In this document: in pieces, positions 11,323-23,880 of the stretch
How the letters are laid out: every line of letters starts with the position of its first letter
Numbering within the stretch: the stretch's first letter is position 1
Position numbers and translations under genes: made by a program
From: Varanus komodoensis
Taxonomy: Eukaryota; Chordata; Lepidosauria; Squamata; Varanidae
Direction of reading: 5' to 3'
DNA: 64,000 nucleotides
NCBI RefSeq assembly: GCF_004798865.1
Contig: NW_025336481.1
Span: 18,700,438-18,764,437 of the forward strand
The notes under the pieces: generated by a model
Told to the model about the DNA's origin: nothing
Databases searched by the model: none
The model's input: the letters and a program-made list of their open reading frames with translations, nothing else

Positions 11323-14300
11323 GTATCCTTCTTCAGATATTTTGGCTTTGAGAGTGTATGTGTGATACAGAGAGAGAACAATATTGTTGGGGACTTAGTT
11401 GTTCCCAGCAAGGGATATGGGGAGAATCTGGATTTGGAAAATGTACTCATTTGTCTAGAAAATTATAGATGCCAGAAAATCTACACATATGTATTTACGC
11501 ATATGCCAGAAGGAGTCTTGTTCAGTGGGCTATGTTCTTTGTATGTTCTGGCTGAATGACAATTGCATCCATTTTCTGCTTATTTCAATGACCTTCTTCT
11601 TTGGTATATAACATGACTAAAATATTTTATATAGGTACTTCTAGGTTTTTCCCAGTGGAGTAATAGCAGCTTCTTGTGGGGGCAGGAACTGATTTGAGAT
11701 GAAAGGGCTCAGTCTGTCCAATCAAAACAAGAGCCCCAGGAATGGTTTTAAAGAAAAATAGAATCAACCAGAAATCCAGTTGCATGTTTCTCTTGTTTCC
11801 TGTAACTTTGCCCTGCACTTATTGAAGGGTGTTTCAAGACAAGGCCTTTATGGTTCCCTGCCTCATTCATGGAATTTTACAAGTGGTCCAGATGACATAA
11901 TCTTCCACTCATGATCCTTCTGGGCTTTCCCATTGTTTTTTCCATCTTCTTTCTTTCTCACTTAAGGAGAAAAAGACAGATCAGCTGAATAACATCTTTT
12001 GATTGGTAGTGCTAGGAGCTGTCCATTTGAAAGAACCTAAACCTATCTTTAAAAAAAATTAATATCTGTACTTTATTCCCTCTCCACTTAAAAAACAGCA
12101 ACCTCAAATTGTCTGCTTTCTCCCTGTGCCCCTGCCACTTCACATTTTCATATTGATTTTTTAAAACAGAATAGCATTCAAAATAGCTTGGCTCAGCATT
12201 GTGCAATCTTCCTCACTAGTTGATTATTGGCATATAGGAAAAATGTGTAGGACAAGTGATGCATTGTGATGTTATCCACCTGACCTGCTTACTGGGTTTA
12301 TGTGATCACTGCAGTTCACCATGGATTATGTAAGCCATGATGGCACATAGTGACAGCCATTTTGCATATTCACCCTCAAGCAGTTTGTGTGTGGGGGTGC
12401 ACCATGGTTTGTTATGCCATCTGAATCCAGGCACAGGGGTTCTTTGAAGGTTAAAGCTCACATAACGCATGATCTATTGCATGGTTGACAGTTGGATGCA
12501 GAACAAATCATTGCAGACCCACCATGGTAAATAAGTCATGGTGACTGGTTTGATCATATGAACCAACCCTTTAGCTGTTATTGACTTGTGGTTTTTATAC
12601 CTTTTATGCCCCTGTCAAAATGCTTGTCTTTTCATGCAGAAATACAGAGAGGGTTTATTTGTCCCATGGTAGTATCCCAGACATTTAGGCAGAGTAGTGC
12701 TTCTGTTCATAGAACTCTTTGAGATGTTGGTATACACTTTTCATTCCATTAGTATGTGTTTTTCTTTTCACTATGAAAGTGATCTAAATATTAGGAATGT
12801 GCAAGGAATCCTAGTGGTGGGAATCCATTGGATCACCTGGACTTGGTTCCCTGAACTCCAGTCTGCTTTGCAGTGGCTCAGAGTCCAAGTTCCTGGTGAG
12901 TGCTCCCAGTATTTGTGGGGTACTCACCAGGAATCATGCCCCATACAATGTGGGAACAGTGCCCCTCTTCTGTGCCTACCGCTGCCACTACCAGCCGTGC
13001 TGGTGGGGAAGAAGGTGGGTCACTGGGAATGGTGCCTGGTCCAATCACTCACAGCACCCTTCGTCTGCATCCTGCAGCTGCTCTTTGGGCAGCTGCACCT
13101 GATGGGAAGCTTAGGGATGGAGGGAGGGATGGGTTTCAAAAGGGTTCATTCCAACCCTAGTGAAGACCAGTTCTCTATGTAAAAAAAACTTCACTTTTCT
13201 TCCAGGAATGTACCATATAGGATTCTCTTATTTATATTTGAGAAGTATTTTGTTGCTTTTCCCTTGCTTTTATTCTGTAATAGGAATTGTACTCTTTTTG
13301 AATGGTCCTCTAATCTTTATGCAATTACCTCCCCTGCTCTACAGTAGATTCTACTTGAAGCTCCTTTTTTGGCCCAGGTTACCAGCCTAAGGAGTGCAGG
13401 CATTCTTTGTATGTGTGTCCTATCTCTATCTGGTGGTCCTTCCTCATAAACTTTGATGCAGTGATCAAAGAATCCTCGCCAGTCCTGTTGGAGACTTTGA
13501 AGGAAAGTCCACCCTTTTTTTGGAAGCAGACCATATGATAGACAAAAGACTTGTGGAATGTGCTCTGAGTAGTTGCTTTGGGTTGTGGGCGGAATATGGG
13601 GCACAGTTCTGGATGTTCTGATCTGTATCATATCCTTGACTAAGTCACAGATAAGAAGTTGTTTGAAGTGAAACGCAAAGACCAGATGAATGCACTGAAG
13701 AATCTGATTGAGCTCAATGATGTGAACCAGCAATACAAGATCATAGACATCATGCTCAAGGGTCTTTTCAAAGTGAGCCTTACCTAACTGAGCATCAGAT
13801 TTTTTTTAACCATTGATGTTTTAATGGACAGTTCTAAAAGTAGTATGGTGAAACGAAGAGGAATATAACCACAGCTTGCCTTATAGGAGGAGGGAAAGGA
13901 GGACAGGGGACACCACCACCATCTTAAAAGAGGATTGCTAACCAACCTAGTAGTTGTTGCTCAGTCCTGCATTGCCAAATGGGTGTAGATGGAGGGAAAA
14001 CAGCCTCTTGGGGACTGTTAGTTACTGAATGTCAGACATCCCCCAACTTGGTGTCCCCCAGACATGTTGAATTACAGTTCTTCAAATTCTACAACATGCT
14101 ATGGCACTGCAGTCCAACGTGGAAGGCACCACGTTGGGGAAGGCTGAATATATTATGGAAGATAACTACTTAAGCATAACCCTGATCTTCCAATATGTTC
14201 TGCATCCTCCTCAGGTATCACCTTCAGTACCTCTTCCATAATTATCAGTTGTTGTTCTTTGAACATTAGCCAGAGCAAAATTTGAAAATTTCAGGTCACA

Positions 14301-17300
14301 GTATTTATTTTTATTTATTTAGGAAACTTCTATGCCACCCCATTCACCAAAGCCTCGGGGCGGCTCGCAACAGTAAGAGTTGTTGTTTGGGTCGCTCTTC
14401 TTGGTACCCAACAAATGATTTTGTTCTCTGCTACATGGCATTGTGTTCTACAGGGAAAATGATAATTGCTGCATACAGTTGCTATTTTTCTATAGCCCCC
14501 TTGCTTGGATCAACACACTCCATTTTTATATTGTGCAATGTAGCATCGTCATGCAGCTTGTATGTGCCTGTTTGAATCTGTGTTTGCAGTCTTGGTCCAG
14601 GAAAATTAGTCCTTGTTTCCCATGCAGATTTATGACATATTTTCAAAGTCTTTATTTGTATTTATGTATAAACAATTTTGATTTCCATATGTTATAAGTT
14701 TATTCTCCTGTAGCAACACCTGCCACAAGTACTCTGGACTGTCTAGGCTACATCAGATAGGCATCTGCTTGCAACAAAGCATAAGAGAGGGGGAACCAAG
14801 AAGAGGCTATTGCTGTCAGCCCAGGAGTGTAGGAAGGATGTTCTTGGCAGAACTGAAATATACTGAGATGGTTTTCTGTTGTGATGCGCAGGTTCTTGAA
14901 GATTCACGGGCAGTACTGATAGCAGCAGATGTTCCGCCAGATGGGCCATTCCCTCAGGATGAGAAGCTGAAGGATGGTAGGAGCTCTTTGCTTTCTAATC
15001 TTGGTTTCAGGATCCATCATTCTTTATCCATTAAGTTTGTAATGATAGGCTGTTACGGCATTACATCTCTCTTGCCATTCTGTAGCCACCCCTGTCACTT
15101 CTGTTCTTATGTGTCATCATTTCTGACATTTTGTAAAGGTCCTGGGATGGGAATGGAGCCAAGTGAGATTACATAGCATATGGTCCATGAAGTAGAACAG
15201 AATCTTGCTATTTTGTTCAAGCACATGATGGAAAGTTAACGATTGAAGGGATATCTTAAAGAGAGACATATGGGATCATTAGGACTGAATGCCGTTTTTG
15301 TTCTGGTCAGTTAAATGCATCCTATCAGAGCATTATTTTTAATACCAGATACATGAATACGTAAGTCAAGATAGCCAGACTAGTTTATGTCCTAAATGAT
15401 GATTAAGAAGCCCTTTACATGCATTAGCTTTGGAATTCTGACTTAATAAGAGTCAATAAGAGAAATAAGAGTGACTCTTGATTTCCCCCCCATTGTGACT
15501 CTTTCCCTTAGCATATTCCCATGTGGTAGAGAACACTGCTTTTTTTGGCGACGTGGTCCTGCGCTTTCCCAAAATAGTGCACCATTACTTTGATCGCAAC
15601 TCCAACTGGAACAATCTAATCCGCTGGGGGATCAGTTTCTGCAATCAGACAGGTGTATTTGACCAAGGTCCTCATTCACAAGTACTTGGACTGGTAAGGC
15701 AATGGTTTTTGGCTGCTCTCATTTCCTTTGTTTCTCCAGGCTGCATCATAGGCAGGGAAAATGGGGTAAAAGATTAGTAAGTACGTGGAAAATGTACTTG
15801 TATAGGATGCAGCATGAAGCTTGTGGCTTCTGGTGCTAGCAATCAGAAGGTGCTGCCTGCCTGTTCCATCTTTTTACCTTTAATGGATTTTCTGTAGTAA
15901 GGAAAAAGATGGAAGAAACAGTACAAAAACACAGGAGGGTCACAAGTAGAAGATGATGTTGTTTGGACCTTCTGTAAACTTCCACACACGAGGAACCACC
16001 CATAAATGAATATCTGTATCTTAATACACAGTTAACCACTGGCAAGCTGTGAGTGACTGTTACTTCCCAAAATAAGTGTAAGGCAATGCAAGAAATCAGC
16101 AATTAAATTACGTTTGTGTTTTGGTGGGATCCACAGCTGAATTATGCAAGGGTCACATACTCATTTCTCCAAGGAAGACTTTTTCTTGTAGAGTTCTGTG
16201 ATTGTAACAATGCTTGCTGAACAGCACAGCATGTATGCACACTCTTGCATCTGTCAAGTTTGCCCTTTTAAGCTACTCAACACTGTGGTGCAGCCTATGC
16301 CAACCCTTTGCAGAGCTGTCAAGTGAGCTGTAGAATCAGTGGCTCAGCACAAAAGGCACATGGAGAGGACCTCTTGCAATGTGGTACTTGCACTTGTTTT
16401 TGTGGATAGTTCTTTTCCCCATTTGTGTGGGGGACTTTTAGTGCAAAATCTATTGGCGACTGGTAAGAAGGGGATAGAAGGAAGGTAATCATACTGATAT
16501 GAGCTGATCTTCACCATTTTGGTATACTTTTTCCTGCAGATGGCTCAAGAGCTGGGAATTAGCGAGAGATCCCCAGACTACCGGAATCCCTTTAAAACAG
16601 ACAATTCTGAAGTAAGAGAATAAAATCATGAGACTACCTGTTTTTCCTCTTTGTCTGGCAGCTTTCTTGGGAATGGTAAAGGAAGAAATTGGCAGTGCTA
16701 TATGTTAACAAATGCCTAGTTAATTCTTAAGAGTCACTAATTATAACAGCAGCTTTGCCCCACCCCTACCTCCCACTTGAGACTGGAGAACATCTTCCCA
16801 TTTGGGGGTCCTGAACAGCCAGCGAAATGCATGCTTGTCTCCATGTTGAGTTGGTAGTGTGGAATGTTACCTCCATAGGGAACTTGCAAAGGGAACTTGG
16901 TACTTATGAAAGTTCCCTTTGCAATCTGTACAGGTCCCCCTTGGGTTCACAGCTGATCCCTGGAAGCAACTTGCATGTTCAGCAAACAGAATTGCGCATT
17001 ATTACAAGCTGCTTTCAGTGGATCAGTGCTTGGTGTAGTGTGCTGCATTTTGGCGGAGGCAAGTGCCAATGCCCCTCTCTGTGTTAATTATTTGGACCCA
17101 CTTAGCAACACTTGCAGAGCAGTCAGAAAATGAAGAAACCAACAGTTTATTTATTTATTTTTCAATTTATATCCTGCCTTTTTCCTACAAAGGGTTCAAG
17201 GCAGCTTACATCATTCTCCTCCTCCATCTTATCCCCACAACAACAACCCTGTGAGGTAGGTTGGACTGAGAGTCTGTGACTGACCCAAAGTCACCCAGTT

Positions 17301-18313
17301 GGCTCCATGGCTGAGTGGGGACTAGAACCCAGATCGTCTGAGTCCCAGTCCCATGCTCTTAACCACTACCCCACACTCAGTCTCAGTTGCTTCAAAAGCT
17401 TTATATTTTCTACATGGAAAACATATACAGTGATTTTGCCATTGGAGAGATTTGGAAATAACAATCTAGCTTGGGCAGGGACACCTTTGCTTAGTCAGTG
17501 GTTCTTGCTAATGCAGACTTCCAAATAATATCACATAAATTATTATCCTGCAAAAATGTTTTTTGCCTACATATACCTATGTTCATGACTAAACATGTAA
17601 AAGAATGATAACACTTCAGACATTACCTGAGGTTATTCAGATTGCTCTATCACAGAATAAGGAGCTGACTGCTAAGTTGCTCTCAGTTCCAGAGGTGATT
17701 TGACACTGTCTTTCCATACAGATTCCATTTTTCCTTAGATCCCTCAATCGTGTTTCAGTTGAGGGGAGCAAAACAGTCACTAGGGAGTGATGCAGCATGA
17801 CTTTTTTCCACTCCTCTCTTCTAGACCCTTATGTGGGCAAAGGATAACATGCTACTGAAGGTTGTATGAACATTATTTATCTATCTGTTGATGGATAGAC
17901 AGACAGACACACCTTTAGTCCGCTGTTTTGGGAAATTGCTTGCTCTCTATCTTAGTGAGCTTCAATTCATATAGGGAATTCAGGGAGCCTATGGGAAAAA
18001 AGTGTAATATCTTGCCTTGGTCTAATATTGGATTTGCATTTTGTCATCAGTGGAAAGACAAAGTTATGAACCTGGTGTAAGAGCAGTAGGAGGCTTACTA
18101 GGCTAGCTAACTATGAAGCTTGTGCAGAGCAGTGAGATGACCTGCCCTTTCTGTCCACATAGCCGCACTCATCCTGTTTGGTGTCAGTTTTTCCCCACTG
18201 CAGACACGTTCCAGAAGGCTCTTCGGGAGGAGGAGAAGCGAAGGAAGAAAGAGGAGAAGCGGAAGGAAATCCGCAAGGGGCCTCGCATCTCACGTTCACA
18301 GTCCGAGTTGTAA
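11220..18313 (+). CDS. CCDC134: CCDC134, coiled-coil domain-containing protein 134 (six coding exons)
   Basis: The coding exons 11220-11322, 13651-13772, 14892-14976, 15512-15693, 16540-16611 and 18188-18313 join in phase to 229 codons, the length I recall for human CCDC134. The protein starts with a hydrophobic signal peptide (about residues 1-21), has a conserved core ([41 protein letters not shown] with an N-glycosylation sequon at N148), a charged helix [17 protein letters not shown] (202-218) and ends in QSEL (226-229), a KDEL-like ER-retrieval signal. CCDC134 is known as a secreted/ER protein that dampens ERK signalling and supports the chaperone GRP94. The first 34 residues differ most from human, as usual for a signal region. 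The first donor is the weak gtatcc. The 5' non-coding exon was not found. Confidence 0.96.
11323..13650 (+). other. CCDC134 intron after first coding exon
   Basis: A 2.3-kb intron. It contains a CCATGG-rich dispersed repeat (about 12,280-12,570) and a GC-richer unidentified stretch (12,800-13,160) that is open for 161 codons in one frame (12,697-13,182). That stretch has no recognisable domain and I judge it chance. Confidence 0.7.
12280..12570. repeat. dispersed repeat with CCATGG-type words
   Basis: It contains caccatggattatg, accatggtttgttatg, gcatggttgacagttgg and accatggtaaataag. These resemble the repeats at 180-440 and 47,125-47,330. The ends are unclear. Confidence 0.35.
13651..13772 (+). 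CDS. CCDC134: CCDC134 coding exon 2
   Basis: It starts after gactaagtcacag and ends before gtgagc. It begins with two bases that complete a tyrosine codon, then encodes [20 protein letters not shown] followed by [20 protein letters not shown]. This matches the human segment closely and forms a helical region. Confidence 0.95.
14028..14150. repeat. palindromic squamate repeat (MITE-like)
   Basis: The left side reads cccccaacttggtgtccccc and the right side ggcaccacgttggggaagg, roughly inverted copies around a centre with attacagttcttcaaattc. It is the decayed form of a common reptile element whose ends read ccccaacctggtgcc...ggcaccaggttgggg. It lies in a CCDC134 intron. Confidence 0.5.
14302..14374 (-). 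mobile_element. CR1/L2-type LINE 3' tail, minus strand
   Basis: The + strand reads tttatttatttagga, tatgccaccccattc, then gcctcggggcggctcgc, the reverse of the squamate tail gcgagccgccccgaggc. Only the last 70 bp or so are present. A plus-strand copy lies at about 48,688-48,797. Confidence 0.6.
14892..14976 (+). CDS. CCDC134: CCDC134 coding exon 3
   Basis: It starts after ttgtgatgcgcag and ends before gtagga. It encodes [18 protein letters not shown] then [10 protein letters not shown] plus one base of the next codon. The human equivalent is VLEDSRTVLTAADVLPDG... Confidence 0.96.
15512..15693 (+). CDS. CCDC134: CCDC134 coding exon 4
   Basis: It starts after ctctttcccttag and ends before gtaagg. 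It encodes [50 protein letters not shown] and [11 protein letters not shown]. This is the best conserved part of the protein and contains the NQT glycosylation sequon at residue 148. Confidence 0.98.
16540..16611 (+). CDS. CCDC134: CCDC134 coding exon 5
   Basis: It starts after actttttcctgcag and ends before gtaaga. It encodes [15 protein letters not shown] and NPFKTDNSE, 24 codons in phase 0 at both ends. Confidence 0.97.
16612..18187 (+). other. last CCDC134 intron
   Basis: A 1.6-kb intron with one recognisable item, a minus-strand Sauria-type SINE at about 17,140-17,395. The rest is unremarkable. Confidence 0.7.
17140..17395 (-). mobile_element. tRNA-derived (Sauria-type) SINE, minus strand
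   Basis: In reverse complement it reads gggtagtggttaagagc, gatctgggttctagtcccc, ccatggagccaactgggtga, cagtcacagactctcag, aacctacctcacagggttg, aatgatgtaagctgcctt and an aaataaataaa tail. It is close to full length and better preserved than the copy at 837-1508. Confidence 0.85.
18188..18313 (+). CDS. CCDC134: CCDC134 last coding exon
   Basis: I place the acceptor at tggtgtcag (ending at 18187), because this gives [12 protein letters not shown], matching human FIPSTDPFQKAL; a later cag at 18201-18203 would lose five residues. The exon ends [28 protein letters not shown] and TAA at 18311-18313. QSEL is an ER-retrieval signal. Confidence 0.96.
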   Translation, partial: FFPTADTFQKALREEEKRRKKEEKRKEIRKGPRISRSQSEL

Positions 18314-19990
18314 TGCGGCTGCCACCCTCCCTGTCACTGTGACTTGTGCTGGTGGGAGCTGAAGCAGCTGGAAAGGAACATCCCGCTCCCTTGGTGACCT
18401 CAGGAAAATGCTAGGATGTCGATGTTCCATCTGTTCGGTTTTGGAGGTTTATTTTCTTTTTTCAATGGGACCTTGGCAACTACTGGATTGAGCCATGGGA
18501 ATCACTGCAATCATGGTCTTTAAGCACATCTTTCCTTGTGTGAAGACTTTTCTGAGTCCCTGGAATGTATAGAGTTTCTCGGAGACGATTCTTTGTGTCT
18601 CTGTGTATTTTTGTTTCCTGTGGCTTAGCTACTTTACAATGCGAAGAGTGCTTTGGGGTCGAGGGAGGAAAAAAAAATCTCTAGCAAGGGTTTTTTCCCC
18701 CTTTATTTGAAGGAGCGCTCCTCTTGGTTGTTTTCTTCTTGTCAAAGTTTTCTTCATTCCAGGAGGCTATTAAATCATTGAAGGCCATGCACACTGAGGG
18801 AGCACCTGCATTCAGGCAAGGGAGTATAACACTGAGGTATAGCAGTTTCAGTCTGTGGACCTCTTTGAGCTGACTTTGTAAGCACTGGCTCTTGATGCAG
18901 CTGCTAATAGTCAAAACTTGTCACAAACATTGTTATCTCCATGGCACAGTGAGAGGTTTACTGAAAAGGACACAGAAGGATTTTTCATTTCACTCATGGA
19001 GAAGGGAGCTCATTTGTTCTCTAGATGAGGCACTAAAAGAGCCAGAGAGTATTAGTTATGTAAATTTTCATGTACATTCTTTCGGCGACTGTTGCTCACT
19101 GACTAAGGAATGAAACTGCTGTGTCTGTGATGGCTGCTTTTTGCTTTCCAGTAGATTGCCTTCCTTCACTTTATGGTAACTTTGATATTTGGGTAGTGAC
19201 CTTTGTTTTGAAATATCAAGATGTGATACCAATTTGCCATGGCTGTAACGCTGAGGGAAAGCAGAATTTGACAGTGTGATTTTGTTCTCATTTCTTTCTC
19301 CTCTTACTGTTAGATTAAGACACCTACCAGTTGTGTGTTCATCATGTAAGGAAGGGCATCTTTTTCCTAGTCTACTGCCTTATTGCTCCAGGAACAAGCT
19401 GCCTTTTCCTTGAACTTTTCAAGCATTCCACAGAGGCTTGTACCTGGAGCTAAGTTCATTTCAAATTCCAACTCTGCCATTGATTTTATAGTACAGATCA
19501 GCTGTCCTTGGCTGAATTGTGGATTCACAAATTGATTCGCACACAGGCACACTGTGGATATGTGCCCTAAGACTACTATGATGTTTGGCACAATGGATAG
19601 ATTTTGTTCCAGTCTGGGATTGATTCACACCAGCAGAACTTTCTGAATTCAGATAACAAGTATTGTACTTTCCCTAGCTCCAATGGCCCCTCACTGTCAG
19701 GAATAGCACTAGAATTTGGTATACCTGTTGCATCTGTCAAAGCTGGTTTGGGATCTAGATTTCCTTTTCAGCCCATGACTGAATTGCACTACTCTAAAAT
19801 GTAGCTTGCTCTTGCCATAGGAAGATTATTCTATGGGGAAGGAAGGTTTCTTCCAGGGGACATTGCAGTTTGCAGAGATGGAGATGACTTTTATTTTCTA
19901 AACAGAGAGCCAGTTATGCTTGATTTCTTTTTGGATATGTATCTAAACTGGAAATTGACTTTGTTTTTCTTGAATAAAACTGAAAGTTTT
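18314..19990 (+). other. CCDC134: CCDC134 3' UTR
   Basis: About 1.7 kb runs from the stop codon to a poly(A) signal AATAAA at 19,973-19,978, followed within 20 bases by an A run (gaaaaaaaaag). No repeat interrupts it. The cleavage site is inferred. Confidence 0.75.
19973..19978 (+). promoter_or_regulatory. poly(A) signal of CCDC134
   Basis: A canonical AATAAA in cttgaataaaactg, the first good one in the 3' UTR that suits the gene end. Confidence 0.7.
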
Positions 19991-19994
19991 GAAA

Positions 19995-22900
19995 AAAAAA
20001 GTCCAATATCTGTCACTTAATTGTGAACCATTTGAGTGTGTTTCAGGTATGTGGGAGATGCCTTTGAAGATTGACAGTATTATCAGCTAGAAGCTTGGCA
20101 TAGCAGAGGCCAGGTAGAAATTGCTTCTCACTGCAGCTGGACATTTAGAGAGGAGATACCTCACATAGATATATGACCTGCAGTAAAATTATAAGCAACT
20201 GCATAAAATAATTGCAGACTATAGCTGCAGTTCAGGTTACTTACAATGCATGTGTTTATACATTACTCATTTTGCTTCCCTAGCAGAAATGCACCTTTTT
20301 TTTAGAATAAGTTGGACTGTTCTGTAGCTTGCAGGATGTATAAAGGAAGCCATTCTTTGGTAATGATTCTAACAAAGAGCACACAGCTCAAAATGCACAC
20401 AAAATTCATCTGGGGCTATACATTCTTCAAAGAACCTGTAGCTTTTGATTTTCCTTAAGCATATTTTGTGTGTGGCAGTAACTGGCCATATGTTCTTGGT
20501 TTGTAGTAGTAGTCACTTTACCATAGACAACAGCTGCATATTCACTTTCGTTAGGGATGTATGAGAATTTAGGTTTTGCTTTTGCTCACAAAACATGCAA
20601 GCGTGCCCCATTCAAAGCTCTGAATGTGAATGTAAGCACAAGGAAATATCTGCTGAAAGTATTTGCTAATTGTCAAATCTGTACTAATTTTTACCTTGTT
20701 CTTAATCACTGGTTCTTTATGCACAAAACTCATAATTTACACAAATTTCAACAGCAGACTGAATCAGCTCTGTGTTAATCTATGAAGAAAATTATTGCAG
20801 ATGTGGGGAGATTTGTGGAAATCTTCTATTCAATTGCTGCTGCTCAGTGTGCACAAGTTGGTCCTGTTCACATGAAGCTGCCACTAACCACAAGCATGAA
20901 GGGGAAGCAAGCACAAGATGAGCAGTGGAGCAGTGCTCATGGAATCCTGAACACCATTTCTTTGTCTGTTCCTAACTTTCATACAATTTTTGAGACATGA
21001 CTACTTGAAAGGGCTGCAATTTACATGGTAAATCTTTTCCAATATATGGTACAAATCTCTGCTTCCTGCCCCCCCTCCCCCCCTCCCTCACACACACACA
21101 CATCTTTGAGCACAGATTCTTTATTGCTTTTACAGCCACTTGTACCCAGGGATGGGCTAGTTGGGTGAGGAAAGAGCAGCCTGTTAGCAAAAACTTGGAG
21201 AGAAAATAATCCACCAAGGAGCAATTTCCAACAAGTATTTTGGGACACTCTAGAAGTCTTGCAATTGGAGAAGCTGTAAAAATTGCCGTGGCAGATGTGC
21301 TTTCCTTGGTATTGCCACCTTGCATTTTGCTAAATTGTGTTGGGTTGATTGCTCCTTTGCTCCTTTGAGCAATCAACTACTCTGCATTAAGGTTTCTGGC
21401 AAGCTGGATGCTTTCCCCTCATCATTATCAGCAGGAAATCCAGTCTCTGTTTTTAGTTTGTAATATTGTCTGCCTGATGTTACGTCCAGTCACATCCTAC
21501 TAGTATTTTCACACACTGAGAATGCAATCCGATGGCTGCTAGATGGTGTCTAGACAGCCATAAGAAAAAGGAGATAGAACTCTGAGCTTGGAGAGTCTTC
21601 AGTTGCAGCTGGCATGGTCTTTTCCATTACAGCTGGGTCTTTGAGGATAGAAGATCAACTCCACAGTCAGTACTTTGTGACAATACCAGGAGCAGAGAAG
21701 TGAGGCTCTGTTAGGATCTGCGCATTTCAACAGGGCCTCAAGCTTCTTAGATGGAGGGGCCAAGCATTTCCATCATCAGAATTGGCCACTGAAGTTCTTT
21801 GTGGGGTGGGGGGAGTGCAGAAGGGATCTTCACCTCCATGCTTTTTCTGTCCTCGATAGGATGCCCATAATCTCCTGAGCTGAGACAATTGCAAGCAGCT
21901 GCATTGGATTGTGCTGCCTGTTCCTCATAGCACAACCAAGTTTAGTTGCTATATTCTGACTGGGTGTTTCCATCAGTAGAAAATGCAAGAATGTATATCA
22001 ATAATATAAGCAAACCAAGCTATTATTTTGATAGGGATATCATATATTTGGGTGGTGATCAATATTCCACTGCACCCAACAATTATTCCACATTGTTCAT
22101 AGGTCTCTGAAATTAACAATGTCCACTGAATTTTCCGTATTCTGTTGTCTCAGTAAAACTTATACATTAGGTCCAAGCTGGAAGAAAACTACTTAACTGA
22201 GTATGCTTTGGTATGTATAGCTATTAACATCACTTCCAGAAGTCACATCTGAGAATGATAATAACTTTCCATCCATCACTTCCAATTTCTGTTCAAACTT
22301 GTTGGCAGGCTTTGTGAAATCCACTAGAATATAGCACTGTTTGGTTGGATAATTGATACAAAATTGTGAAAGTAGGCTGGAAGAAATGTGTGAAGTATTA
22401 ATCCTGGATACCTGTTTTTCTGGAATTCCATGTTAACTCTCTCGGATCAGGAAGGACAGTGTAGAAGCTATTTTCATGGTGATATGCCTTACGCAAAAGA
22501 GACCTTGTAGAAACAGTCATGGATCTGCAAGGATAGGGCATGCATTGTGTAATGTTTGAAGTGTTTGCACACAGGAAAAAAATGGTGTATGGCAGACCTT
22601 GGACTAAAGATATGACATGTTGATATGCAGATATGAACAGCTGAAAGATATGATAATGGTAATACAATGTGATACTTTCAATGAGAGCTTAGATCAAAAT
22701 CAGTCTTGAGGAAAAATGGAAATGGGGAAAGACTGGACTTGATGAAACGTATCTTGCTTAAGATGCTCCTTTATTAATATTGCTGGAAAGTGACAAGTGA
22801 CTCACAACTGGTATAATGTGGAGGCGGGTGGATGATGTGGAGAGGTGGATAGTTAGCATCTGATGTGAAAGGATTTTTCAGGGAAAAGTACAGAAAACCT

Positions 22901-23880
22901 TCCTCACTCTTCTCACTAGTTGTACTAGTGGGCAAGCAGTCACAAGAACAGGAACATGTGTGAATGCCCAATCTCTACCCTTCCAATAAAAGGTCCAGCC
23001 AGTATGATGAGATGCACCTTTAGATCAGCATTCAGATGCACATCTGTAAATCAGATGGAAGGCTCTTCTTTGCATGTTGGCATCTCTTACTTGATAACAG
23101 GGCATCAAGACAGTAAAGCTTTGCATTTTCGAATCATACAGATCCCTTGTGTGGAATGCTGTAAGAAGTCATTTAATACATTAGTCCAGAAAGGATAGCA
23201 TCTCAGAATAAAATTGTAAGGGAGTTGCTTTTGTTACTTATGCGATCAGCTGGTTTGAGGAACATTCCTGGTGTAAATAGTGTACTGGTAGAGCTTGCTT
23301 GTTGGGCACTGGAGTTACTTTCATGTGTTAAATAAGAGAGTGGTTATTTTTAAAGGAGAGCATGCTCGGCTAACTTGTATTTTTCTGCTTTAATAGTCTT
23401 TTAAAAAGTGAAAGTTTTTGGACTGTAATGACTTACTACAGCATAATCTCTCCTTGTTTCATGAAGCAAAATACTAAAATGACAGGTGTTATCCTGTGAT
23501 CCCTTTATTGTTGTTCTGATTATGATTTTATAACTTTACATACAGCTGACCGTACGTAAATAATGTCTTTAAGTGGCTATAGTTCTCTCTCGCTCTCGCT
23601 TTCTTTCAATTGATAGGTGAAAGTATTGTCCCTATCCAAGGCAGGATCAACTTCTGTCCGAAACTGTTGAATACAGTCATTGTGGCTACATCACCAAGCC
23701 AGCTTCGGTTTTTTTCTCATTTTGCTTAATAACCAACCAGCTGGAGAATCTGAAAGTCTGCTCGCTCCCTAGTATCATTTGTTTTGTCCCGATAAAGATA
23801 TTGGTCAATACCTTCGCATGGCTTTTTTTGCTTCTCGTGTGATGGCTTTCACGATGTCCACTAGCAAAGCGGTCCCGTTG
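19995..23880. other. intergenic region CCDC134-SREBF2
   Basis: A 3.9-kb gap without recognisable exons. It holds a C-rich run followed by a CA repeat (21,069-21,102). No RNA gene or clear mobile element was seen; the base composition turns GC-rich after about 23,870. Confidence 0.6.
21069..21102. repeat. C-rich tract plus (CA)n microsatellite
   Basis: Runs of C broken by single T's pass straight into cacacacacaca. It is short, with no sign of function. Confidence 0.9.

Noticed and set aside
12697-13182. 161-codon open frame in a CCDC134 intron
   Set aside because: No domain or conserved motif. The middle part is GC-rich and open in three frames, as expected by chance or from a repeat.
18201-18203. 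Alternative cag acceptor for the last CCDC134 exon
   Set aside because: It would remove FFPTA, which aligns with human FIPST; the upstream cag at 18,185-18,187 keeps phase and full length.
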